This document shows, piece by piece, positions 38,808 through 47,140 of a stretch of 64,000 nt of DNA. The notes under the pieces were generated by a model. It saw nothing but the letters and a program-made list of their open reading frames with translations, searched no databases and had not been told where the DNA came from. Every line of letters starts with the position of its first letter. Position 1 is the stretch's first letter. The position numbers were made by a program, and so were the translations under genes. This DNA comes from an uncultured Prevotella sp. (lineage in GTDB: Bacteria; Bacteroidota; Bacteroidia; Bacteroidales; Bacteroidaceae): NCBI GenBank assembly GCA_947164965.1, contig CAMUYR010000005.1, positions 62,001 through 126,000 of the forward strand, given 5' to 3'.

Positions 38808-40208
38808 TTATTTAAAGTATAGCAATATGCACGTGTTTCTGTTGCCGTGCATCGGTATGTAGGAGTTGATACCGCCACGGTATTGCAGTTCCATGCGGTC
38901 TTCCGGTACTCCTTGTTTCTTCAGCAGGTCGGCGATATACTGTGCACGTTTCTGTGACAGTTTCTCGTTGGTATATGCTGAGCCGGTCTGCGAGTCGGCG
39001 GCACCTACCACCCTTGCTGAGAGGCCATAGCGTTTGATAACGCTGGCTATCTCGCGGACGTTGATGATCTGAGCCTTCTCGTTCAGATCTGTCGTGCCGA
39101 GACGGAAGAAGAAGAATACCGGTGTTCCTACGAATATCTTGCCGTCCTTCATCAGACGGAAGTATTCCCTTGGCTCCAGTTTCGTGGTGTCTGCAGCGTT
39201 CCATGCTGCCGGTTCATAGACCTTGTCTGTCTGTGCCAGGCGTGGATGTATGCCGTCATCCTCGCTCCAGTTCTTGTCGCGAAGTCTTGCGCGAAGGGAG
39301 TTAAGGCCCGAATAGTTATTCTTCGGGTATTTCTTCACCTCACCCTCCGGGATGCTCAGGTCGTACTTATCCAGAAGGCCTTCAATCTCCAGAATCTTGC
39401 GCATCTCTGCCAATGAGGCAGCATCCTTCGCTTTCTGGACGTTCAGCTTATGGATCTTGCTGTTGGCATTTTCCAGCTGGCTCATGAGCTGGTCGTTCTG
39501 GAACATGTACGGCTTCGGGTCAACGACACGCTTCCAGCCGTTCTTGCCGATGGTGTATGTCAGACCGATGCTTGCCTGTGCCAGGTTATCGCCGAAGATC
39601 TTGTTCTCACCCCAGCCGTCGAAAGCCTTCGACGTGAAGGTGTTGCTGATTTCACCCGTGAGGTGCAGGCGGTCTGTCAGGCGGTAGCGTCCTGCTATGC
39701 CCAGTGTCATACCGAAAGGCTTGGCACCGTTATAGCTGTTATGTACCAGGCCGATGCCGATATAGGGTATCAGATCCCATTTGTTCAACATCTCATAGTC
39801 CTCGCGCATGGCGTTCGTGATGTTATACATCAGGTCTGCGTGGAGGTTCTGGTATTTCCGTGCCTCCATAAAGGCGTCAGTCAGTTGGAAGCCCTGGAAA
39901 GATGCCCGGACGGCCACCGTCGGGGTGATCCATTTTCCTGCTGAGATATTCAGCAAGGGCTTCGTGCGGTCAAAGAAGTCACCGTGTCCTACTGGCTTTC
40001 CGAGGAATGCCGACATACCGCCTTGTACGGTGATGAACCAGTTGGCATCCCATCCTCCGTTAGAATATACGTTGTCGAGGTATGTCACTGTCACAGGCAC
40101 GATTTCTTCCTGCATGAACTGTTCCGGCTGCTCATCATCATTGATGGGAGCTGCCATGGTCTGCCCTGTGAGGGCTACGGCCATCATGAATAACATAATT
40201 TTCTTCAT
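38808..40208 (-). CDS. OmpA-family outer-membrane protein
   Basis: The 466-residue protein has a signal peptide (IMLFMMAVALTGQTMAAP). A beta-barrel-like domain follows, with alternating aromatic strands (residues about 35-240). After a short helical linker comes an OmpA/MotB-type peptidoglycan-binding domain (residues about 350-466; VVGAADSQTGSAYTNEKLSQ, RAQYIADLL). It is the first gene of the leftward block, with a promoter at 40239-40246 and operator-like repeat B upstream. Probably anchors the transfer apparatus or aids mating-pair contact at the outer membrane (inference). Confidence 0.82.
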   Translation of the reverse strand: MKKIMLFMMAVALTGQTMAAPINDDEQPEQFMQEEIVPVTVTYLDNVYSNGGWDANWFITVQGGMSAFLGKPVGHGDFFDRTKPLLNISAGKWITPTVAVRASFQGFQLTDAFMEARKYQNLHADLMYNITNAMREDYEMLNKWDLIPYIGIGLVHNSYNGAKPFGMTLGIAGRYRLTDRLHLTGEISNTFTSKAFDGWGENKIFGDNLAQASIGLTYTIGKNGWKRVVDPKPYMFQNDQLMSQLENANSKIHKLNVQKAKDAASLAEMRKILEIEGLLDKYDLSIPEGEVKKYPKNNYSGLNSLRARLRDKNWSEDDGIHPRLAQTDKVYEPAAWNAADTTKLEPREYFRLMKDGKIFVGTPVFFFFRLGTTDLNEKAQIINVREIASVIKRYGLSARVVGAADSQTGSAYTNEKLSQKRAQYIADLLKKQGVPEDRMELQYRGGINSYIPMHGNRNTCILLYFK

Positions 40209-40238
40209 AGATTCTCTTATTGTACAATAAATCTGGTG

Positions 40239-40246
40239 CGAATTTA
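40239..40246 (-). promoter_or_regulatory. Candidate -7 box for the OmpA-led operon
   Basis: The minus strand reads TAAATTCG, one mismatch to TAnnTTTG, about 31 nt upstream of the ATG at 40208 and just downstream of repeat copy B. Confidence 0.4.
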
Positions 40247-40264
40247 CCTATTATATAATACACG

Positions 40265-40316
40265 CGGAAAAATAATCAAAACTTTGTCTTGATTTAACAC
40301 ATTTACGATTTTTCCG
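40265..40316 (-). repeat. Operator-like intergenic repeat, copy B
   Basis: Contains the 34-nt core at 40278-40311, flanked by the inverted repeat CGGAAAAAT (40265-40273) and ATTTTTCCG (40308-40316). An inner pair AATCAA/TTGATT is also present. It lies directly upstream of the OmpA-led operon promoter. Confidence 0.65.
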
Positions 40317-40368
40317 AGTACTTTTCATCTGTTTTTGCCAAAGAAAAAAAGTATTTTCAGCCTCGTTC

Positions 40369-40608
40369 TTATAGTGAATGAATACGTATTGTATTCAGAA
40401 CCGTTGTTATCAAATTTAACCTTGATATTGTTGACAATGAGTTGTCATCGTCATCCTTTTCATCATCCTGGTTATTCTCTTTATCTAACAGTTTCTTGCC
40501 AGTGATGAACTGGATGACATGTTTAAGGATCCTGACGACAATCGCCAGCAGAACCAAACCAGTCAGTACTGCTGCCGTTATCAATAGCCCTGTCATCAAA
40601 ATATCCAT
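40369..40608 (-). CDS. Small membrane protein
   Basis: The 79-residue protein has an N-terminal transmembrane segment (LMTGLLITAAVLTGLVLLAI) followed by a charged region (DKENNQDDEKDDDDN). Start and upstream stop overlap by one base, so it is coupled to the 159-residue gene. It is the last gene of the mobilization block before the OmpA-led operon. Unrecognised. Confidence 0.6.
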   Translation of the reverse strand: MDILMTGLLITAAVLTGLVLLAIVVRILKHVIQFITGKKLLDKENNQDDEKDDDDNSLSTISRLNLITTVLNTIRIHSL

Positions 40609-41087
40609 TATTCAGGCTCTTGAACTTCTTCATCACATTCCACACCGTTCCCGTTACTCAGGAACTCATTCATGTCCTGTGTGACAGTCTCTTCGATATT
40701 CTCACGTATCTTCTCTTCGTTGAAGGTGAACACCTTTCCGAGAATACCGATGGAGATGGCTTCCTCTTCGCCGTTCTCGTCGGTGATGCTGCCGACGTTG
40801 AATATCCAGAAGTCCGTCAGGTCAATCTTGCCGTTCTGAACTTTCTCCAGGGCCTTCGGTACGACCGTCGTAGAGATATAGTCCGCAAGGTCACGGCTCT
40901 CTGCCGGTATCTCGATACGGTTCTCGAAGATGTCATCTACGACGTGTTCCACTACGTCCGTCACTGCGTTGGCATGCTGAAGCTGTGACGGGCGTGTATT
41001 CTTCATTGCGCTGTACATGACCAGTGCAACGGCCAGGTACACTACAGACAATGCCACTGACTTGGCTGTTCCTTTCACTATTTTCAT
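40608..41087 (-). CDS. Membrane-anchored hypothetical protein, 159 residues
   Basis: N-terminal transmembrane segment (SVALSVVYLAVALVMYSAMK) followed by a periplasmic or cytoplasmic alpha/beta domain with the helical stretch VTDVVEHVVDDIFENRIE and beta strands WIFNVGS and EEAISIGILGKVFTF. This resembles DUF4230-type single-pass proteins in layout only. It sits 39 nt downstream of the lectin-like gene in the same operon. Confidence 0.55.
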   Translation of the reverse strand: MKIVKGTAKSVALSVVYLAVALVMYSAMKNTRPSQLQHANAVTDVVEHVVDDIFENRIEIPAESRDLADYISTTVVPKALEKVQNGKIDLTDFWIFNVGSITDENGEEEAISIGILGKVFTFNEEKIRENIEETVTQDMNEFLSNGNGVECDEEVQEPE

Positions 41088-41126
41088 AACGTTTCCTTAT
41101 TTGATGTTCGACATTCTCTTCTATCT

Positions 41127-42794
41127 CTATTCCTCCTGCATCGGTCTGATGGTGTAGGCTGCCGATCTGGGGCTTGCCCCCATAACGAAAGAGCCGTCCG
41201 TGAAGGTGATGAACGGACTCTGGCGCTGGGAAGTGAAGTTCGATGACCAGTAATCTCCTTTCGTCCCGAAGTACCATACGCTGCCTACCACATGCTCACG
41301 CAGGCCGGATGCAGGGAAGAATATCTCTGTTTTTCCCATCTTCCAGAGCTGTCCTTTCTGCTCCTTTTTCCATTCATGCTCTCCGTTCTCTGCTATGAAG
41401 CGGAAGAAAGCCTCTGTTGGTACACAGTACCCAGGAGGGCATGGGTCATAGACGGTCTTGACCGTCTTCACTCCGTGCTGTTCACCGACTGCCGTCAGTT
41501 TGGCATTCCAGAGGTTATATTGTCCGGCTCCGTATGGGCCGGGATAGCCGTCTTCCGTGTCGGTGAAATGTACGGTTGGATAGAGTATCGTCGCCTCCAT
41601 GCTCTTGGCTGATGAATAGAAGTTCGAGATGGTATCGCCTTTCTCGTCGTAGGCCATTCGAGGCTTCTTACCGTCCGCTGCCGACGGAATCTCAGGATCC
41701 TTCCTGCCCCATTGGTAATAGGTGCAGAAGGCATAGCCTACCGGTTTGCCGTCGTTGCGTCCTTTCTGGGTGACGGTTATCGTCTGTTCCCTGCCAGCAC
41801 CCTCATCCTGCCTGATACGGATGGAGAGGGTGCGGCTGTTACCGCCCTGTCCCAACTGTTGGCCGTCTATCGTCCATCCGAGGTTGACGGGCGCAATTGA
41901 GAAGGTTTCTTCCAGCGACCCGACTACCAGAGGCTCATCCAAGGTCTCGTTGGTGAGCCATAGGTGCCATGACCAGCAAACGGTATCGTTTACCATTGCC
42001 GCTATGACGGCATTCCCTGTCATGGCCGTGTCGGGTACGGAGAATGTCAGGTAGTCATCCTTGACGGTTGCCCCAGTTATCATGCTTGGCGAGTCTTGCC
42101 AGAGTACCTTGGCATGGTCGGGGTTCACTCCGTTTTCTTTAAGCCAAGGTCTTTTGATTCCCTCGCCGAGATGGTTCTGGAACGGTGTCAGGAAGATGGC
42201 GCTATTGGCGCCTTCCGGTCGGTATGCCACCTTGTTGTCTACGCCGTTCCTGATGGCATTGCCATAGACCATTGGCAGGCGGTACGTCCCTGGCGAATTG
42301 ACAATATAGCAGTTCGCCGTGTTCATCGGTGCCGTGCCGCCCTTTGTCGATAGGTCATAGTCGATGACACCGTCAGCCTTCATGGGCTGTTGCCGTAGGA
42401 TGATGTCTACCGGCATCGGCTTAGTGCTGCCCTGTCCTGAGTAACGCTCTATTACCGCCCATAGCGGAGCGTCTTTCTGCCAGGTCATCCCGTTGTCGGT
42501 AGAGAACTCCATCGTCCAGGGTACGGCTGTCAGGGTACTGTCCTTTCCGATACGGTAGGATGCTATGTTGATGTGGCTTGTGCCACCTTGTATAGGAAAC
42601 TCTCCGACCTGTCCGACTCTCAGGACGTATGTCTGCCCTGCCTTGCTGTTGTCTGTCGCCATCAGGTCATGGGCTGATGATATGTCGTTTCCTCCCGTGC
42701 ATTGTTGCACGATGATGAATACCAGAAAGATGCACAGCAGCATGCCGGCTGCCAGCAGGCATTTTCTCTTGTCGAAATGAAAATTTGTCTTCAT
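41127..42794 (-). CDS. Membrane-anchored lectin-like paralogue of the DGR target
   Basis: The 555-residue protein has a single N-terminal transmembrane anchor (LLAAGMLLCIFLVFIIVQQC) and otherwise aligns along its length with the DGR variable protein at 62185-64000. Shared features: the YxLPxVYGNAI block, VLWQD, DYLTF-x-VP, WSWHxW, APVNLGW, YYQWGRKDPE-x-PS, and a C-terminal lectin-like end (DYWSSNF, YTIRPM). It lacks the variable-repeat DNA: no TR-like sequence is visible at its 3' end, so it is a fixed version. Within the relaxase operon it may be a mating-contact receptor or adhesin (inference). Confidence 0.8.
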   Translation of the reverse strand: MKTNFHFDKRKCLLAAGMLLCIFLVFIIVQQCTGGNDISSAHDLMATDNSKAGQTYVLRVGQVGEFPIQGGTSHINIASYRIGKDSTLTAVPWTMEFSTDNGMTWQKDAPLWAVIERYSGQGSTKPMPVDIILRQQPMKADGVIDYDLSTKGGTAPMNTANCYIVNSPGTYRLPMVYGNAIRNGVDNKVAYRPEGANSAIFLTPFQNHLGEGIKRPWLKENGVNPDHAKVLWQDSPSMITGATVKDDYLTFSVPDTAMTGNAVIAAMVNDTVCWSWHLWLTNETLDEPLVVGSLEETFSIAPVNLGWTIDGQQLGQGGNSRTLSIRIRQDEGAGREQTITVTQKGRNDGKPVGYAFCTYYQWGRKDPEIPSAADGKKPRMAYDEKGDTISNFYSSAKSMEATILYPTVHFTDTEDGYPGPYGAGQYNLWNAKLTAVGEQHGVKTVKTVYDPCPPGYCVPTEAFFRFIAENGEHEWKKEQKGQLWKMGKTEIFFPASGLREHVVGSVWYFGTKGDYWSSNFTSQRQSPFITFTDGSFVMGASPRSAAYTIRPMQEE

Positions 42795-42811
42795 AATATT
42801 TTACATTTATT

Positions 42812-43177
42812 TTATTTGGGGAACATTTCATCCATCTGTCCCTTGATGCTCTGCTGCAGGTCTTTTATCGAGCTGATGCGACCGTCCAGGCTCTTGATGT
42901 AGTCTTCGAAATCCTGTCGGCTCTCTGCGATAAAATAGCCCCTGCCTGTTGCCATCAGTCCACGTATCAGATGCTTGGTACGGATGTAATGCAGTATCTT
43001 TCTCAGTCTTGCTGGATTGATGGCATAGTCGTTCAGATACAGGTGGATGATTTTCTTGTTGGTGATGGCTTTCTGTTTGCCGATGCACCCCTGTAGCACT
43101 TCTACGACTGCGGGAAGGATCTTGCCCTTCTCGTAGTCGCTCAGCGTACACGTGTCTTGCTCAAAGTTCTTAATCAT
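42812..43177 (-). CDS. Winged-helix-like small protein
   Basis: The 121-residue basic protein has a helix-turn-helix-like segment (KKIIHLYLNDYAINPARLRK) followed by a wing-like stretch (HLIRGLMATGRGYFIAES) and a C-terminal coiled helix. It is plausibly a DNA-binding regulator or relaxosome accessory factor. It lies 17 nt upstream of the lectin-like gene and 26 nt downstream of the 118-residue gene. Identification is by secondary-structure pattern only. Confidence 0.5.
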   Translation of the reverse strand: MIKNFEQDTCTLSDYEKGKILPAVVEVLQGCIGKQKAITNKKIIHLYLNDYAINPARLRKILHYIRTKHLIRGLMATGRGYFIAESRQDFEDYIKSLDGRISSIKDLQQSIKGQMDEMFPK

Positions 43178-43203
43178 AGTCCGACGGATTTAGTGATTGT
43201 CTC

Positions 43204-43560
43204 TTATGGAATCAATGTTCCTTCCTGATGCTGACCCATCGGGCGAGGCTGTAAAGGTTTTTTCACCAGTTGCATAAAGGCTTCGCTTGGAGCCTCTAAG
43301 CTGATAGAGATAGACACCTTATCCTTGGCAGCGACATTCACGCTGAAGCTGCCCCCCAGTTGTGTCTTGATACTCTGAAGCTCATCCAGCGACGTGTCTT
43401 TCTTTGGAATGACGATTTTCCAGACACCCTCTACGCCAGTTTCCAGGATATTCACATCCTTGCCGGGTTTGAACTCTGTCTTCTCAACGATTTCAAGTAC
43501 TTGGGCCACTATTCTATGATAGTCGCTGCCCAACATTGTGTTTAAAGTAACCTTTTCCAT
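43204..43560 (-). CDS. Hypothetical protein downstream of relaxase
   Basis: ATG 43560 (MEKVTLNTMLG) is preferred over the ORF start at 43587. The 118 residues form an alpha/beta protein with no signal or motif and a Pro-rich tail (QPRPMGQHQEGTLIP). It lies 36 nt after the relaxase and is probably co-transcribed. Not recognised. Confidence 0.55.
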   Translation of the reverse strand: MEKVTLNTMLGSDYHRIVAQVLEIVEKTEFKPGKDVNILETGVEGVWKIVIPKKDTSLDELQSIKTQLGGSFSVNVAAKDKVSISISLEAPSEAFMQLVKKPLQPRPMGQHQEGTLIP

Positions 43561-43596
43561 GTTGCGATAGTATTTAAAATGAAACAATATATTCTT

Positions 43597-45108
43597 TTAT
43601 CTCTTCAGCTTGCGTCCTGGTGGTCTCATCATCATTCTGGCCATCAGGAAGCAGCGGCCTCGGAAGGCTTCGTCATCCTCGTCGGGCTTTCTGCCCCATC
43701 CGGTGCCCGGACTGCTGCCGCCACCGCCTCGTGACTGTGCAAAGCTCATAGCCTGTTCAATGGAACCCATGTAGAGCGCCGCTGTCACGGCTATGATTTC
43801 CGCGCCTCGCTCTGCCGCATCTTCGAGGATAGATCCGCCGATGAGGTCATCATATATTTTGTCAAAATGTTTTCTTTCCTCATAAGATAGTGACTGACGG
43901 TAGTCGTCCATGTTCCCGAAGCGTTGCTGGGCTTCTGTTGCGAACTCTCGCCAACCTTGTGCCTGAGATTCTTCGATGATTCTCGTACTGCTCATTTCAT
44001 TGAGCGTCTGTTGCTCCCTGTTGATGGCACGTTGCAAGTCATCATATTTATGTTGAGCATCCGCTTTCTGGTCGAGGATCATTTCCAGCTGTTGGCTGGC
44101 CTGGTCAAGCTTCTCTTTCTTGTCCTTCATCTTCTTATCGACCTCCTCCAACTCCTTGTTGAGCTGCTGTATCTGCTGACGGATATCTTCACTGTTGGAA
44201 CGACCTTCCTTGACATCCTCTTCAAGTTGTCGGATTTCCTCCTGGATGTCGTTTCTGCTCACCTGCATATTCTCCAGCATTTTCGACAGACCTTTTACCT
44301 TGATATCCGTCCGTCGGTATTCCTTGTTGAGGAAGTCGAGTTCTTCCTTTTTCCCCTGTAGGTTATTCTCCATCTCACCGCACCTGTCTTTGAGCCATTG
44401 CCAGTACTCCTCTGATGTTCTGTGCCTGGCTCCCGTGGTGTTAATGTCCGTCCCTCTTTCGAGGCCGTATTGCTTATTGATTTCCGCGACCTCGTTATGT
44501 AGGGACAGGAAAGTTCTACGAGCCTCTTCTTTGTCGTGACCAAAAACATCATGATAGGATATCTTGTTCTTCTCGTTAACTGGTACAAGTGTGCAGTGTA
44601 CGTGAGGATTTTTCTCGTCCAGATGTACGACGAAAGCTATGATGTTTTCTTCGCCGAAACGTCTGGCGACGTAATTGTACATATCCTGCGCCCATTTCTC
44701 TATTTCCGGGTGTCTGATGACATGCCTGTTATCGGCACCTTTTGCAAGGTCAATCTGCTGATCACCGAACGCGAGTTTGTGCATCTGGTCGCGTGAGCCT
44801 CCGAGGATAATATTCGCCACCGTGTTACGGTTTGGTTCAAGACCCTTTTTCCGTTTGATTTCGTTAGGGTCTTCTATACCCCTTCTGCGAAGATTATCCT
44901 TGAAACGTTGAACAATGGAATAGTGCTTGTTGACGGGTTTGATGACACCGCCGCGTCCGACCTCGAAATTCAGGTTTACCCTGGTCGGATCGTAGTAGCC
45001 GAATTTCTTGGCGTCGGGGTCCATCACCGAGTAGTTACGGAGGTGTTCCGTACTCTGCCCGGCTGACATGCCTTTTCCTTCACGAAGATCAAATACCTGC
45101 TTGGCCAT
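43597..45108 (-). CDS. MobV-family relaxase
   Basis: This 503-residue protein is the DNA-nicking enzyme of conjugation. The MobV/Pre motif III, HLDEKNPHVH (HxDExxPHxH, residues 162-171), supplies the metal-binding histidines. Upstream conserved stretches include GHYD-like NKHYSIVQRF and ILGGSRDQ. The C-terminal half is a long coiled coil (about 250-390), then a region ending in Arg/Lys-rich PPGRKLKR. It is preceded by the hairpin-rich oriT candidate. It would cut at oriT and stay covalently bound to the 5' end of the transferred strand. Catalytic nucleophile (Asn/Tyr/His) not assignable by eye. Confidence 0.92.
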   Translation of the reverse strand: MAKQVFDLREGKGMSAGQSTEHLRNYSVMDPDAKKFGYYDPTRVNLNFEVGRGGVIKPVNKHYSIVQRFKDNLRRRGIEDPNEIKRKKGLEPNRNTVANIILGGSRDQMHKLAFGDQQIDLAKGADNRHVIRHPEIEKWAQDMYNYVARRFGEENIIAFVVHLDEKNPHVHCTLVPVNEKNKISYHDVFGHDKEEARRTFLSLHNEVAEINKQYGLERGTDINTTGARHRTSEEYWQWLKDRCGEMENNLQGKKEELDFLNKEYRRTDIKVKGLSKMLENMQVSRNDIQEEIRQLEEDVKEGRSNSEDIRQQIQQLNKELEEVDKKMKDKKEKLDQASQQLEMILDQKADAQHKYDDLQRAINREQQTLNEMSSTRIIEESQAQGWREFATEAQQRFGNMDDYRQSLSYEERKHFDKIYDDLIGGSILEDAAERGAEIIAVTAALYMGSIEQAMSFAQSRGGGGSSPGTGWGRKPDEDDEAFRGRCFLMARMMMRPPGRKLKR

Positions 45109-45404
45109 GTGTTTGAGCTTTTTATTGTTCGACGTCGGGGTTTTGGGGCGTAGCCCTGAGCCTAATTAGACACCGAGCTTGCTCCCCGTAGGCAGGGTGT
45201 CGCACCGTTTGTTCGGAACGAAAAACGGTAATTAGGCTTACCGGTTGTGAAACAACCTTGTGCGCAAGCGCAATTTTGGGCGTTTTGAAGAAACGTCCGT
45301 GGGACGCTCGGAAAGGACGCTGTAGCGTCTCTGAGAGGCTTCGCCTTGTAGGAGACCACCCGGAAGGTGTAGTCGCTTTGAGACGACCCTGGAAGGGTGT
45401 TACG
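45109..45404. other. Candidate origin of transfer (oriT)
   Basis: A 296-nt region between the relaxase and a winged-helix protein, dense in inverted repeats: AGCCTAATTA (45159-45168) with TAATTAGGCT (45229-45238); GACACC/GGTGTC (45169-45174, 45196-45201); ACCGTTT/AAACGGT around 45204-45229; GGTTGT-GAA-ACAACC (45243-45257); GACGCT-GT-AGCGTC (about 45316-45329). Position and structure fit the nic region of MobV systems. Open frames listed in the track here look like by-products. Confidence 0.7.
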
Positions 45405-45794
45405 TTACGCATCTGAACCATCTTGGGGAAGATAAGTGACGTTGGTGATAAAGATAGCGGTCTTGTTTCCGACCTTCTTGATGGTCGCGGCTCCTATGGA
45501 ACATAGGGAGTCGATGAACTTCTTCACGGTGTTGCGATCCCAGAGCCATGCCTTTGCCAGGGCGAGGATGCCACCGTCCAGATAGCTGTCATTTTTTGTC
45601 AGCGTTGCCAGACGATGACGTCTTACCAGGTCGAAGTATGCTTCGGCCTTTGACAGTTTATGAGATCCTTGTGAGCTGCTGTCCTTGAACAGTATGCTCC
45701 ACAGGTCATAGTCCGTCGATACAGTCATCTTCGGTGGCTGTTGAGAGGACTGTGAAAAGCTGTCTTCAGCGTGGTTTTTATTCTGCGTATTCAT
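45405..45794 (-). CDS. Winged-helix mobilization accessory protein
   Basis: The 129-residue protein has a disordered Gln/Ser-rich N-terminus. A compact helix-turn-helix domain follows (residues about 45-115; LSKAEAYFDLVRRHRLATL, WDRNTVKKFIDSLCSIGA) with a terminal beta wing. Such proteins next to oriT usually help relaxosome formation or control mob expression. Upstream, tandem CTGTTGAAAC motifs could be its own operator. The precise family is not recognised. Confidence 0.6.
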   Translation of the reverse strand: MNTQNKNHAEDSFSQSSQQPPKMTVSTDYDLWSILFKDSSSQGSHKLSKAEAYFDLVRRHRLATLTKNDSYLDGGILALAKAWLWDRNTVKKFIDSLCSIGAATIKKVGNKTAIFITNVTYLPQDGSDA

Positions 45795-45818
45795 ATGTAG
45801 AATTTTATGTATAAATTT

Positions 45819-45842
45819 CTGTTGAAACGACTGTTGAAACAG
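45819..45842 (+). promoter_or_regulatory. Tandem operator-like repeats
   Basis: Two direct copies of CTGTTGAAAC (45819-45828 and 45831-45840) with a 12-nt period; each is also nearly palindromic (CTGTT-GA-AACAG for the second). They lie 25-48 nt upstream of the winged-helix gene start. Confidence 0.45.
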
Positions 45843-45883
45843 CGTATTTTATAATAATGTATATTGTCAATTATTCGGAGATA

Positions 45884-46567
45884 TTATGCCGCTTCGCGGT
45901 AGAATATTCGCGTCTTCTGACGCTGATGTACCGGAATGCCTTTCCGTCCCTTGGGTTGTTCTATCGGACGTTTGTTCGGATAGACGTATGCTGCCATCAG
46001 GATGATGGCTAAAGTCTCTGCCATAATTCCCCATCTGGGAGCCAGTATGGTGAGCGTGATGGTGACGAGTCCGACGAGGCAGTATAGCCGTCTGCTGTTA
46101 TGCAGAAGGGTAAGTATCTTGTTGCTGAAACGATAGGAGAAAAACAGGAGGGTGAAGCACCCCACCAGCATGGTTGCGTGTGGCTTCGTGAAGTACGGCA
46201 GCCACACCTTCATTTCAGCAATCTTTTCGACATTCTTTTCAGCAGAGTTTTCCAGTGTCTCGCGCACCGTGTGTGCGATGCTTGAAGCAACGTGGAAATC
46301 CACGTACTGATATCCTATCAGAACCAGTAAGATGATGATGGTAAAGAAGCGTCGGAACGAGTCGCTTCGCTTCATGCCGTCATAGATTCGGCTGGCGAAT
46401 TTTCTGACGGCTTGCCAAGCCTTGGTAATCTTTGGCAAGTGCTTGGCAAGGAAAGTATATAGGTTGCTCTGCTGAGCACCTTTTTTCTGTTGTCCTCGCT
46501 GGTAGTTCGCATAAGCGAACGGGATGACGGCCAGTACCAGCGAGAGGATGACTTTCAGTAGTATCAT
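45884..46567 (-). CDS. Polytopic membrane protein, mobilization block
   Basis: The 227-residue protein has a hydrophobic N-terminus (LLKVILSLVLAVIPFAYA). Further transmembrane segments lie near 75-92, 132-150 and 165-205 (LYCLVGLVTITLTILAP). A basic C-terminus follows (KRPIEQPKGRKG). No enzymatic motif is seen. Located between a soluble 167-residue gene and the oriT-proximal gene. Not recognised; may be a transfer membrane component. Confidence 0.6.
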   Translation of the reverse strand: MILLKVILSLVLAVIPFAYANYQRGQQKKGAQQSNLYTFLAKHLPKITKAWQAVRKFASRIYDGMKRSDSFRRFFTIIILLVLIGYQYVDFHVASSIAHTVRETLENSAEKNVEKIAEMKVWLPYFTKPHATMLVGCFTLLFFSYRFSNKILTLLHNSRRLYCLVGLVTITLTILAPRWGIMAETLAIILMAAYVYPNKRPIEQPKGRKGIPVHQRQKTRIFYREAA

Positions 46568-46630
46568 AGCTCTTTTATTTAAGTAGAATACTATTAGTAT
46601 TATATTGAAAATATTGTAAATATTTTATCT

Positions 46631-47134
46631 TTATACAAAGTGAGATACGAATGTCTTGTAATCTTCTGCTTCAAACTTGAAGGCACCAGGTTCCTGTAGC
46701 AGGTAGGTACCTGCTATGTAGTGGTGCCTCACTTCCTGGAACATGTCTTCCAGGGAGTCGTAGAAGGCGACGATGATTTCATCGATCACACCATACTGCT
46801 GTGACTCGATGGAAATGATATACATCTCGTCGCTGTAGGGCATCGAGTAGCCGATGACCTTGACGACGCGACCGTTCTCTGTGCTGACGGCATAGAGAAT
46901 ATTTACTTTGATTCTCGTCGCAAGTATCGTGACTATCTCTTCGGCCATCTCCTGGCCGATGAGTGGTATGCGCACCTCTGCGCATTTGTCGCGCGGGATG
47001 AGCTGAAGATCGCTGGTCTTGAACATGCTGTTCTTGAAGTTGCCCTCCAGCGTCTTCAGGAAGTCCTTGAAGTTCTCCTGTGCGCTTTCGCTGACAGTGA
47101 GAGGCATCGGGGTGGTATTGTTGTTCTGTTCCAT
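46631..47134 (-). CDS. Hypothetical protein, 167 residues
   Basis: A soluble, acidic alpha/beta protein (ESAQENFKDFLKTLEGNFKN) with no signal peptide or known motif. It starts 6 nt after the lipoprotein gene, so the two are probably co-translated. Function unknown. Confidence 0.6.
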   Translation of the reverse strand: MEQNNNTTPMPLTVSESAQENFKDFLKTLEGNFKNSMFKTSDLQLIPRDKCAEVRIPLIGQEMAEEIVTILATRIKVNILYAVSTENGRVVKVIGYSMPYSDEMYIISIESQQYGVIDEIIVAFYDSLEDMFQEVRHHYIAGTYLLQEPGAFKFEAEDYKTFVSHFV

Positions 47135-47140
47135 AATCTA

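Noticed and set aside
41127-41330. Second DGR variable repeat at the 3' end of the paralogue
   Set aside because: The protein is homologous, but its DNA does not align with TR beyond scattered short matches, so it is not a current target.
45122-45421. 99-residue ORF and overlapping 65-residue ORF upstream of the relaxase
   Set aside because: They cover the inverted-repeat-rich oriT candidate, have atypical composition and start inside the next gene.
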